Assembly (NCBI GenBank): GCA_045114175.1
Contig: JBGUJZ010000006.1
Location: 79,646 to 143,645 of the forward strand
DNA length: 64,000 nt
From: Cacconaster sp045114175
Lineage (GTDB): Bacteria; Bacteroidota; Bacteroidia; Bacteroidales; UBA932
Reading direction: 5' to 3'
This document shows, in pieces, positions 25,726 through 33,697 of this stretch. Made by a program: the position numbers and the translations under genes. The number at the start of each line of letters is the position of its first letter. Position 1 is the first letter of the stretch. The notes under the pieces are model-generated. The model was not told the origin of the DNA. It did no database searches and saw only the letters and a program-made list of their open reading frames with translations.

Positions 25726-27450
25726 ATGAGAAAGCACCTGTTCATATTGCTTTTGCTCGGCGTTCTTACAGCCGTGTCCTGTCATAAAGAGCCAGGACCG
25801 TGGGTGAGACTGTCGGGTAACGGCAGTATCGAACTGCGTCTCGATTCTCGTAATGCCATTGGGTTGCAAACCCGAGCTACAAACTTGGAAGAAGGGCTGG
25901 AATTCAACAATGTTCTGGTTATCCTTGTCAATAGCGGCGGTTATGTGGCAGATAAGGAATACGTAGAGCTCGTTTCTCCGGTTTCCAGTGAAGTAGTTTC
26001 TTTCACAGGGCTTCTTCCCGGCGCTTACCACGTGTATGCTTATGCAAACATTGATGCCACCGCTTGGCAACAAAGCGGGGAGAATCTGATTTCTGCAAAG
26101 GAAAGCACGCTTACCGCCGGAACCTCTTTCTCGGCATTTGTCGACCGCGAGTTGGCATCGCTCACCGGAACGGACGGGCCGTCCGATCCGTCAACTTCGA
26201 TGCTTCTTACGGGCCATAAAGAGGTGTCAGTAGGCCTTGCGGCCGTATCGGAAACGCTTGATCTGCTGCGTCCGGTAGTGCGTTTCAAAGTGACGGTTCG
26301 CAACCATACTCAGTTCCCGGTACAGGTTAACGAACTGTATTTTAGTCAGTTTAACCCGGATAGAGCATACCTTCTCGATCATCGGGACGCTTCGGGAGTT
26401 CCCTCCATTCCGTCTGGTGTCAACTATCGACATATGCCGGCATTCGACCCGACAGGTAGTGACGAATATTCAGTTCCAGCTACCGATACATGCGTTGTGT
26501 ATCAGAGGCTGATATATGAGAATGTATATTCTGGTCCATATAAGATGTTCGCCACGCTGACGCTTGACCGCTCTTCGATGTCTACAAATAATCTTGAACT
26601 CAGTCTTGGAGATCATCCGTTCGGAGTGATTGACTACCAAACCTTGAAGGATATGGATGACGGTGAGCATGTGGATGTTCTGGTTACAAATCCGCAAATC
26701 AGTGCCCGTTCCGGGCGAATTTTCGCTTATATCAGTGCCAATAATTATATGGCATGGGAGAGTGCCGGATACAATAGCTATAACGATTTCTTTGCCAGAG
26801 CGACAGCCATCTATAACCAGAGCGCATCCCATACATATTCGAATTATTCCAGTTCATCAATTGACGGATATTCGGCATGGGACGGTCTTTCCGCCAATTC
26901 TCCAAAGGAAGATGACAGCTTCAGTTATACGGGAAAACGTTCGCAGTATTTCCACACGATTTCCAAATCCGGAGGATTATATACAATTGATGGTCTGGCA
27001 ATGAATAACGCGAACACAGGTACAGTCTCGGGGACATCCATATCTAATCTAAGAATAGAGAATGGAGCTGTCGTCTCCAATAAGAATCCTGCAGATGTGA
27101 AGGGCAAACTCGTCCGCTTTATAAACAATTCGAACGGCCAGTACATTAAAGCAAATACCAACTGGACGAATAACGTGCCTAAACAGAAGGAAACAAACCT
27201 TAGGTTTGAAGCTGGTGGCACCAACCAGGACCGCCAGTTCATGTTGTTCGGCAAGTATATGTCAGGAGGTCTGTTGAAGCGAATCCTTAGAGACAATAAC
27301 AAGGAGGTTCCCCTTACCTACATGGCTCGCAATGAGGAGATAAATGTGATCCTGAACGTCTATTACTCCGATACCGACGGAACAATCAACTTTACAGTTG
27401 ACAACTCAACGTGGGGAACGCCGACCACTTCTTCTCACACATTCAATTGA
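25726..27450 (+). CDS. Mfa2/FimB-like fimbrial subunit
   Basis: A 574-residue lipoprotein (Cys19). The N-terminal half has the Mfa2/FimB/FimA-type arrangement FNNVLVILVNSGGYVADKEY...GAYHVYAYANID, LLRPVVRFKVTVRNHT and a Thr49-Arg50 site. The C-terminal part (about 340-500), rich in Ser, Asn and Tyr, has no family I recognise and may be a ligand-binding or spacer region. The end resembles the last pilin strand (LTYMARNEEINVILNVYYS). Members of this group anchor or cap the fibre. The region from about 26480 to 27300 is markedly AT-rich compared with surrounding genes, consistent with recent transfer or domain exchange. Confidence 0.75.
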   Translation: MRKHLFILLLLGVLTAVSCHKEPGPWVRLSGNGSIELRLDSRNAIGLQTRATNLEEGLEFNNVLVILVNSGGYVADKEYVELVSPVSSEVVSFTGLLPGAYHVYAYANIDATAWQQSGENLISAKESTLTAGTSFSAFVDRELASLTGTDGPSDPSTSMLLTGHKEVSVGLAAVSETLDLLRPVVRFKVTVRNHTQFPVQVNELYFSQFNPDRAYLLDHRDASGVPSIPSGVNYRHMPAFDPTGSDEYSVPATDTCVVYQRLIYENVYSGPYKMFATLTLDRSSMSTNNLELSLGDHPFGVIDYQTLKDMDDGEHVDVLVTNPQISARSGRIFAYISANNYMAWESAGYNSYNDFFARATAIYNQSASHTYSNYSSSSIDGYSAWDGLSANSPKEDDSFSYTGKRSQYFHTISKSGGLYTIDGLAMNNANTGTVSGTSISNLRIENGAVVSNKNPADVKGKLVRFINNSNGQYIKANTNWTNNVPKQKETNLRFEAGGTNQDRQFMLFGKYMSGGLLKRILRDNNKEVPLTYMARNEEINVILNVYYSDTDGTINFTVDNSTWGTPTTSSHTFN

Positions 27451-27457
27451 TTACGTT

Positions 27458-30400
27458 ATGAATAAACGTCTTATCGAAATAATCATCTCGCTGATCGCAG
27501 TGCTGCTCCCCGGCGGCTGTACATGGGAGGATTTGCGTCCACACTCCGGCAAGGACGGCGAAATGGTGGACTGCGTCATCACCTTCGGCTCCCCCGCGGG
27601 TGCGTCGGTCGATGTCGGCACCAGAGGCGAACTCGGTATTGTGCGTGAAAGCAACGTATTCAATCTCTATCTGATGATTTTCGAGGGCAATGCCGTCGGG
27701 AGCAAGAAGATTTACGGCCACTATTTCGAAAGCACCAACCTGAACGCGACCACGGAATCTAATTATTGGACGGTGACCAATATGTCTGCGGCCAACGACC
27801 CCGCAACCAGCGGTACCATCCATATCAAAGCCCCCAAGAGGGCGGGTTGCACGGTGGTGGCCGTGGCGAATATGAATCCGAACGATCTGGACGTATCGGC
27901 CGGTCTGCTTTCCACCATTCAAACCTTCGGTCAACTGCAGGACGTTGTCGCCACCCAGGTCCGAAGCGAAATTGCGGCAAACTCCGGCTTTTTCCAGATG
28001 ACGGCACAAGTGGACGGAGTCAACATTCAAGGTGATACTGAAGACGCCAACGATATCAGCAAGAAGACACTCAGTCTCAAGCGCCTCTACGCCAAGGTAA
28101 CATTCAATGTAAGGGTGGCCAAGGATCCCGATGGTGGCCCCAACTCTCTTCTCCGAAAATTTGTGCCTTACACCTGGCAGGTAGTTAACGTCCCGACCTG
28201 CTCATATCTTCTTGAACGAACGGCTGAAGATGCTGCCGATTCGGCAGATAAGTTGTTCTCTACGAGTGAACTCGGGTTTGAGACGGAGACAATAACGTCA
28301 GATGAGAATGATTACTACGAAGACGGCGTAACTCCGGTCTCCATCCACAGTTTCTCCTTCTATATGATGGAGAACCGCCATGCACCCCGTTCTGGCATAT
28401 CATCTTATGCCGATAGAGAGAGGCGTGAAAAACCGGCATCTTATGAACAGGGCAATTTCTTCCAGAATGGGGATTATGTCTATACGGATCCCAAGTCGGC
28501 ATATGTTGTCATTACCGGAAAAATCGTGATGGGGGCCGATGGCGCCTTAAACCCCAGCGCCACCCTTGACGCGAATGTCCGCTACGAAATCCATTTGGGC
28601 AATTTCAGAGACGGCCACTGGGATGATTTTGAAACGAAAAGAAATTACAACTATGTTTACAATATCTCCATTGGAGGAGCAGAGGATATAAGAACCGAAG
28701 TGCAAGCCTTCTCATCCGGATCCCTTACCGAGCCAGAACCGGGGGCAACGGGACGCGTCGTGGTGGCGTTGGAAAAAGTATTCGATAGCGACTGCCACTA
28801 CAGTACCCAGGTAATCTCCTTCCACGCGAACTATATGGATCCGGTGAACATCAGCTGGTATGTGGAAACCCCTTTCAACCCGGACGGAGTCGGCGGAAGC
28901 GATGTACAGGCGGGTACCGCCACCCTTTCCCAGATAGATTATAAATGGGTGGAATTCTTTGTCAATGAGAAGGATCAGAGCGGCTCATACTACTCCAACA
29001 AACGCGTTGTTTACAAGCCCCATGACTACGATTTCAGGGATATCGACGGCAACGCGATTCCATTTGGAGATAAGCGCAGGACCATGTATGTGGATGAGCT
29101 GGTCGAATACCTAAAAGGCCAGAAAGAGCAGTATGATCTTGATCAGAGAAAAGCGGACCCGAATGATGACGAGTATGACCCGGAATGGACCCCGAAAAGC
29201 GATTTCGACAATGACAGCGGAATAGATGGCCCAAAAATTACAGTAACAGCCTTCATAGACGAATACTATTACACAAAGAATCCCATCACCAATGAGTACG
29301 ACCCTACGCTTTGGAAAACGGTCGTGAATCACCCCATGCGACGCATGCATATCCTGGCTTCGTCGGCCACTTCCGCCGACCGTGAAAGTTCGATGATCGG
29401 CTCTTCCTTTACCTTGCAGCAACGCTCCATCCAGAGCATCTATGCGGTCCACGAAACCGCCGGTTTACAGTCGGCCTGGGGTATGGAATTTACGGATGAC
29501 GAACAAGAAACCGGTGCCGGAACATACTGGAAAAATAAGACGCTGGAGGATTGCGGCAACACCAGTCCTACCAACGGCCGCCTGAATTCCCTGAAGCTTT
29601 GGGGCATCCTGAATCCGGACGGCACGCCCAATATGGTGGGAGAAAGATGGGACACATTCCTTAATCTGGAAGGCGCAAATGAGACACCACACCTTTGGAC
29701 CGATTACAATTACTTGCGATACAGTTGTATGTCCCGTAACCGCGATAATGATGGCGACGGAATCATTGATGCCGACGAAATTCGGTGGTATATGGCTTCC
29801 GATATCCAACTCATCGGCGTATTTATGGGATCTTACGGCATCGAAGGCGCCGCCCGTCTCTACCAAAGAAGTGCGGCAGATCAAGCAAGCAGCAACAAAG
29901 ATAGATGGCGTCAGCACATTATCGCAAGCAATCGTTATGTTTACACGCCTTCTCAGCAATCAGACTGGAACAACAGTAACAAGTATCCGCGAGTTATCTG
30001 GGCGGAAGAAGGGGCAAACGGTAGTAACCTGAATTACACCGGCGATTTACAGACAACCAATTTCAGCACCCGCTGTGTCCGCAATCTGGGTTATTATCTG
30101 GACGGAGGGCAGAGAAAGGACATTACTTTGGCCGATGATCCCGAGGTGGAGCCGAGCGCCTACGTTGTCGTCACCAGAAAGCGTCTCAATGCGGACGGAA
30201 CAATAACAAGCCCATACACCGGGAATTATGACGACCGTACTTTTTACGAGTTTGACTGTTCACGTATCAATACTGCATCCCTCCGCGAACCCGTTGATCA
30301 CGAGCTGATCGGTCACGACGAGAACAGCAAAATGGCCTGTCTGTCCAGCAAGTTTGAAACGGCTCCTGTGTGCAATCTTGTCGATATCAGCGGTAAGACC

Positions 30401-30763
30401 AATTATTCGTTCAACAATAAGTCGTACAATCTAAAAAACATACAACAGTTTAACAGTTATCTGGATGACAGTTTTCCAAACCTTGACGCTAACTTCAGCG
30501 CCTGTCCTCCAGGCTATCGTATTCCCAACGCCCGCGAGATTTCGCTCATTTGGACGAACCTTTCTCCTATGACAACTGGTGATTCGTCGTTCCTTGAGGC
30601 AGAGGCCACTTCAACGCCAGCCAGAACGCATTGGTCAAAAGGCGTCGAAGGATCCAAAAAAAGAGCCAGTGACTGGGGGTGGGCCATGAGTTCCCAACAC
30701 TTGAGAATGGCCGACAAGTCATTAACTATCTCCAGCAAACCCCGCTGCGTGAAGGATTTGTAG
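27458..30763 (+). CDS. Very large fimbrial tip-like protein (fimbrillin N-domain plus DUF4906-type region)
   Basis: A 1101-residue lipoprotein (Cys21) that ends the fimbrial operon. The N-terminal ~440 residues have fimbrillin features (FNLYLMIFEGNAVGSKKIYG, LKRLYAKVTFNVRV, RNYNYVYNISIGG) and Thr55-Arg56. The remaining ~650 residues resemble DUF4906 tip proteins, including the conserved NRDNDGDGIIDADEIRWYM segment (a calcium-loop-like DxDxDG sequence followed by ERWY) and the C-terminal CPPGYRIPNAREI block. Proteins of this size at the end of a pilus operon are usually the adhesive tip. The receptor is unknown. The stop is only 6 bp from the end of the convergent SGNH gene, and no terminator hairpin is seen between them. 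Confidence 0.82.
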   Translation: MNKRLIEIIISLIAVLLPGGCTWEDLRPHSGKDGEMVDCVITFGSPAGASVDVGTRGELGIVRESNVFNLYLMIFEGNAVGSKKIYGHYFESTNLNATTESNYWTVTNMSAANDPATSGTIHIKAPKRAGCTVVAVANMNPNDLDVSAGLLSTIQTFGQLQDVVATQVRSEIAANSGFFQMTAQVDGVNIQGDTEDANDISKKTLSLKRLYAKVTFNVRVAKDPDGGPNSLLRKFVPYTWQVVNVPTCSYLLERTAEDAADSADKLFSTSELGFETETITSDENDYYEDGVTPVSIHSFSFYMMENRHAPRSGISSYADRERREKPASYEQGNFFQNGDYVYTDPKSAYVVITGKIVMGADGALNPSATLDANVRYEIHLGNFRDGHWDDFETKRNYNYVYNISIGGAEDIRTEVQAFSSGSLTEPEPGATGRVVVALEKVFDSDCHYSTQVISFHANYMDPVNISWYVETPFNPDGVGGSDVQAGTATLSQIDYKWVEFFVNEKDQSGSYYSNKRVVYKPHDYDFRDIDGNAIPFGDKRRTMYVDELVEYLKGQKEQYDLDQRKADPNDDEYDPEWTPKSDFDNDSGIDGPKITVTAFIDEYYYTKNPITNEYDPTLWKTVVNHPMRRMHILASSATSADRESSMIGSSFTLQQRSIQSIYAVHETAGLQSAWGMEFTDDEQETGAGTYWKNKTLEDCGNTSPTNGRLNSLKLWGILNPDGTPNMVGERWDTFLNLEGANETPHLWTDYNYLRYSCMSRNRDNDGDGIIDADEIRWYMASDIQLIGVFMGSYGIEGAARLYQRSAADQASSNKDRWRQHIIASNRYVYTPSQQSDWNNSNKYPRVIWAEEGANGSNLNYTGDLQTTNFSTRCVRNLGYYLDGGQRKDITLADDPEVEPSAYVVVTRKRLNADGTITSPYTGNYDDRTFYEFDCSRINTASLREPVDHELIGHDENSKMACLSSKFETAPVCNLVDISGKTNYSFNNKSYNLKNIQQFNSYLDDSFPNLDANFSACPPGYRIPNAREISLIWTNLSPMTTGDSSFLEAEATSTPARTHWSKGVEGSKKRASDWGWAMSSQHLRMADKSLTISSKPRCVKDL

Positions 30764-30769
30764 CCGCCG

Positions 30770-31897
30770 CTACTCCACCCCGTATTTCTTCAGTATTTCC
30801 AGCAAGGGTTTCTCGATGGAGCACATCCAGAGGTAGTAGCCGTAGTCGTCCGGGTGGGTGCCGTCCACGGAGGATTCGCGGAGCGGACTGGTGGCGTTGG
30901 GACGGATGTAATAGACGTCCGGGTAGCGCTTTACAGCGATGGCCATCAGGCTGTCCGCCATGGCTTGTTTGGCGGCCTCAACCTCATCCAAAACCGTATC
31001 GTAGTTGCGGCCTTCTCGATAGATGGTCTGCTGGAAAATCAGCGGTTTGCCGGGATGCGCCGCGCGCAGTCGTTCAATGAAGGGGAAAAGGCGCTCTTCA
31101 ATCACATCGGCATTCGGGTTGGAGAAGGCGTCAAAGACGAAGGCCTCGGCCTCCACATCGGCCAATACGTCCGCAAAATAGGGTTGCAGTCGGCACCGTC
31201 CGCTGCAGCCGAGTGAAAGCATCTGGATGCCGGTGCGGCGCGTGAACTGGTCGGGATAGGACATGCCCGCGCGGCTGGTGGAGATGCCGTGGGTGAAGCT
31301 GGAACCGAAGATAGCCACGCGGTGGCGGAAAGGCGACGGAATCGCCTCCAGCACGGACCCCTTCTCCACGCCAATCTTCAAGGAGGTCAACTCGCTGTAA
31401 ATCGGCAGGTAAAGCAGGCACTCCTTCATGGTGGGCGCCATGTTCTTGATAAGGGTCAGCTCGGCCTCCGGATGGGAGACGCTGGGTGCGATATTGCGGG
31501 CCCAGAGCCAGCTGCCGTCGGCTTGCCGGATATAGAGGTCATAGCCCTGCGAAGCCAGCCGCATGGTGCTGTTCGAGCGCCAGGAAAAGTCGCCCGTGGC
31601 CGTCAGGGTGATGGAACCCGAGTTGGTGCGGAAGACCACCGCCAGCCCGGCCGGGCAACGTACCTGGAAGTTCTCCGTCTTGGTAAAGCCCTTGTATTTC
31701 ACAGTATCCACGCGGTGGTACGGATTGGGCGTATCCATGATTTTGCCGATCAGCGTCAAATCCGACGCCTCGGTATAGACATATTGTACGTTCTTTGGGG
31801 TTGCATACACGCCGTCGGAGGTCTGTGCAGCGGACTGTGCCGTCATCACGCATCCCAGCGCCACCACGGCCACGATCATCAAAAGTATCCGTTTCAT
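30770..31897 (-). CDS. Secreted SGNH/GDSL hydrolase with N-terminal beta domain (GxDLY-type)
   Basis: A 375-residue exported protein with a signal peptide (residues 4-24). The N-terminal half (about 30-190) is all-beta and contains GYDLYIRQADGSWLW, typical of the beta-sandwich domain found before SGNH domains in Bacteroidota. The C-terminal SGNH domain begins IFGSSFTHG (nucleophile Ser200). It has a Gly in SLGCSGRC and ends with the DGTHPDDYGY block (Asp/His). The family includes carbohydrate acyl-esterases and related enzymes; the substrate is not assigned. The gene is convergent with the fimbrial operon. A TAACTTTG -7 box lies only 7 nt upstream of the ATG. Confidence 0.87.
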   Translation of the reverse strand: MKRILLMIVAVVALGCVMTAQSAAQTSDGVYATPKNVQYVYTEASDLTLIGKIMDTPNPYHRVDTVKYKGFTKTENFQVRCPAGLAVVFRTNSGSITLTATGDFSWRSNSTMRLASQGYDLYIRQADGSWLWARNIAPSVSHPEAELTLIKNMAPTMKECLLYLPIYSELTSLKIGVEKGSVLEAIPSPFRHRVAIFGSSFTHGISTSRAGMSYPDQFTRRTGIQMLSLGCSGRCRLQPYFADVLADVEAEAFVFDAFSNPNADVIEERLFPFIERLRAAHPGKPLIFQQTIYREGRNYDTVLDEVEAAKQAMADSLMAIAVKRYPDVYYIRPNATSPLRESSVDGTHPDDYGYYLWMCSIEKPLLEILKKYGVE

Positions 31898-31904
31898 AGT
31901 GAGA

Positions 31905-31912
31905 CAAAGTTA
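31905..31912 (-). promoter_or_regulatory. -7 box (TAACTTTG) of the SGNH hydrolase gene
   Basis: The minus strand reads TAACTTTG, 7 nt before the ATG at 31897. A nearly leaderless message is implied. Confidence 0.55.
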
Positions 31913-31952
31913 ACGAAAGAATTCTTAACTTGCCTTCGAAAAGCAACAGGTT

Positions 31953-32357
31953 ATGGCGGACTCCCGGGAATATGTCGATTTCATTCTGGACAAGTTTGCG
32001 CGGTTGGAAGTGGTCAGCGCGCGTAAGATGTTCGGCGGCTACGTGTTGCACATGGCCGGCAAGGTGCTGGGCTTCATCTTTGAAGACGAGTTCCTGTTCG
32101 AGCCTGGTCCCACTGTGGCCCGGCTGCTGCCGAACGCCGAGCGCAAGGAACTCTTCCCCGGCTCCAAGCTCTTCTATGTGATTGATGAAGGCATGAGCGC
32201 GCAGCATCTCTGCGCCCTGGCCGAAGCCTGCTACGACGATCTTCCGCTCCCCAAGCCCCGTAAATCCAAGAAGTCGCCCCGCATCGCCGCCGAGGCCTCC
32301 CGCCGCGAAGCGCGCATCGCCGCCGAATTCCCCTTCGCCAAAAATATCAAGTGGTAA
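31953..32357 (+). CDS. TfoX N-terminal domain-like protein
   Basis: A 134-residue cytoplasmic protein resembling the TfoX N-terminal domain: YVDFILDKFARLEVVSARKMFGGYVLHMAGKVLGFIFEDEFLF at the start. A Lys/Arg/Ala-rich tail follows (about 100-134), ending in a short PFAKNIKW. The domain occurs in competence-related TfoX/Sxy of Proteobacteria and in many stand-alone proteins of unknown role, so no competence function should be inferred here. The gene is divergent from the SGNH gene. Confidence 0.8.
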   Translation: MADSREYVDFILDKFARLEVVSARKMFGGYVLHMAGKVLGFIFEDEFLFEPGPTVARLLPNAERKELFPGSKLFYVIDEGMSAQHLCALAEACYDDLPLPKPRKSKKSPRIAAEASRREARIAAEFPFAKNIKW

Positions 32358-32435
32358 AAATACAACCAAAAAGTTGTATTATTTACAAAAATGACTTTCA
32401 GATGGTCGCGGATCCGGGCTTCGGAGAAGAATAAG

Positions 32436-32777
32436 TTATGGCGTAGTCTGAACGACCGTTGTGTTGGATGGCCTCGGGCGGACTTCAGTTTGGGTCTTTT
32501 TGACCAGCAGGCCGTCTTCAAAGAAGAAATAGGTGTTGACGCTGAATCCGCCGTTCTTCCACTCTTTGTAACCAATTGTCTCGACGATTTTTCCGTCTTT
32601 CATCTCCAATTCTTGCATGTAGGGTTTTCCGTAACGGAGGATGACGCTCTCTTTGGTGTCGCCCAGCCGAATATCATCATTTCGGTATTTTGTCGGGCGG
32701 AAGGTCGTCCCGAAGATCGCACAGCCGGAAAGCAGTGGAAGCATCGCCACCAGCAACAGAAGCATAGTTCGTTTCAT
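32436..32777 (-). CDS. Small lipoprotein with SmpA/BamE-like pattern
   Basis: A 113-residue lipoprotein (lipobox LSGC, Cys19). After the lipidated Cys comes a short domain with DIRLGDTKESVILRYGKPYMQE, the pattern of SmpA/OmlA (BamE-like) folds (G-x-T-x-x-x-V...G-x-P). Strands with KEWKNGGFSVNTYFFFEDGLLVKKTQ follow. BamE itself stabilises the outer-membrane barrel-assembly machine, but this fold is also common in unrelated small lipoproteins. AAAGGA 8-13 nt upstream of the ATG is a possible ribosome site. Confidence 0.65.
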   Translation of the reverse strand: MKRTMLLLLVAMLPLLSGCAIFGTTFRPTKYRNDDIRLGDTKESVILRYGKPYMQELEMKDGKIVETIGYKEWKNGGFSVNTYFFFEDGLLVKKTQTEVRPRPSNTTVVQTTP

Positions 32778-32831
32778 AACAAATTCCTTTAGGGGTTTAC
32801 TCTATCCGTTGCAAAAATCATTCCGCCAAAG

Positions 32832-32968
32832 TCGCGCAGGCCAACCCTCGTTCTAGGGCTTTCTAGGGCATATTGTCCTGCGCGAGGGCCCGAAATCGGC
32901 CTGTCGCGCAGCAGTACCCCCGTTCCAGAGGCCTGTAGCACATATCACTCTGCTCGACTTTGGCGAAA
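32832..32968. repeat. Two diverged tandem units (~72 bp) with inverted-repeat ends
   Basis: Unit 1 starts at 32832 and unit 2 at 32904; both begin TCGCGCAG and align over about 60 nt (CGTTC.AG..., C.TAT..., CTGC.CGA). In unit 1, TCGCGCAGG (32832-32840) is the perfect reverse complement of CCTGCGCGA (32877-32885). Unit 2 has the same arrangement with one mismatch. The outer edges CCGCCAAAGTCG and CGACTTTGGCG also form an inverted repeat around the whole block. It lies in a 194-bp gap and no gene was seen in it. Confidence 0.6.
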
Positions 32969-32971
32969 ACC

Positions 32972-33694
32972 CTAGCGCATCCAGCCCTGGACGCGGTAGA
33001 TCTTTTCCAGAAGCTTGGTTTCTTCACCCGTGGCGGCATTCCGATGCCAGACCTCGATACGGGCAGCATAGAAGTCACCCCAGTCGCCATAGTGAATAAA
33101 GAACGCTTTTCCGCCGACGACCTGGGAAAAGGCCGCGGAGGAATCAATCTCCACCCGACTGTCGTTGCGGACCAACGCGATGGGCAACACCGGGATATCT
33201 TCCGTCACTTCATAGCACCGCAGGAAAACCTCGCCGGCGGGCAGTGCACTATAATACAAGGTATAGGTATAGATGCCGCCTTGGTGGTCATCCTCCTGAA
33301 GCTGCAGCCAAGTGTCGGCGTCCAGACTGTCTGCCGCCGGAAGTTCCGCGGCCCTGGATATCGGAATATTGTATTCCAGCCCCTCCGGAATGGGATGATC
33401 CTTCCCGAAAGAATCCGGAAAGGGGGTAAAAAGGGAGACCATCACCATCGGAATGAGCAGCAGGAAAAAAACGATGCACGAGAGGAGAAAAGAGAGGATC
33501 GCTGCCCACCATTTCTTATTGCAAAGCAGCACGATCTGAGAAACAATCAACGCCAGAATATCCAGCAGTATCAGAATCTCCAACGCTGTTCCCAGAACGG
33601 GCTTCATGATGGCTGTAGCGCCGATAGAAGCGGCCATCAGGAGCGCCAGTGCGACGATCAGCGTCCACCAGTATTTCAGAAAGAATCGTTTCAT
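32972..33694 (-). CDS. Hypothetical inner-membrane protein
   Basis: A 240-residue protein with three predicted membrane segments: about residues 9-30, 34-57 and 63-92. A soluble, probably periplasmic, C-terminal part (about 95-240) follows with no recognised domain. The C-terminal part is beta-rich (GGIYTYTLYYSALPAGEVFLRCYEVTED...). I do not recognise a family. It starts 3 nt after the histidine phosphatase gene stop on the same strand, so the two are very likely co-transcribed. Confidence 0.65.
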   Translation of the reverse strand: MKRFFLKYWWTLIVALALLMAASIGATAIMKPVLGTALEILILLDILALIVSQIVLLCNKKWWAAILSFLLSCIVFFLLLIPMVMVSLFTPFPDSFGKDHPIPEGLEYNIPISRAAELPAADSLDADTWLQLQEDDHQGGIYTYTLYYSALPAGEVFLRCYEVTEDIPVLPIALVRNDSRVEIDSSAAFSQVVGGKAFFIHYGDWGDFYAARIEVWHRNAATGEETKLLEKIYRVQGWMR

Positions 33695-33697
33695 CGG

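Noticed and set aside
27458..30763. EF-hand calcium-binding protein
   Set aside because: The single DNDGDG loop belongs to the conserved DUF4906-type block; one loop without helix context does not support an EF-hand call.
31953..32357. Competence regulator TfoX/Sxy
   Set aside because: Only the N-terminal domain type is present; no C-terminal domain and no competence genes nearby, so a competence role is unsupported.
32832..32968. CRISPR array
   Set aside because: Only two diverged units, no identical repeats, no spacer regularity and no cas genes anywhere in the window.
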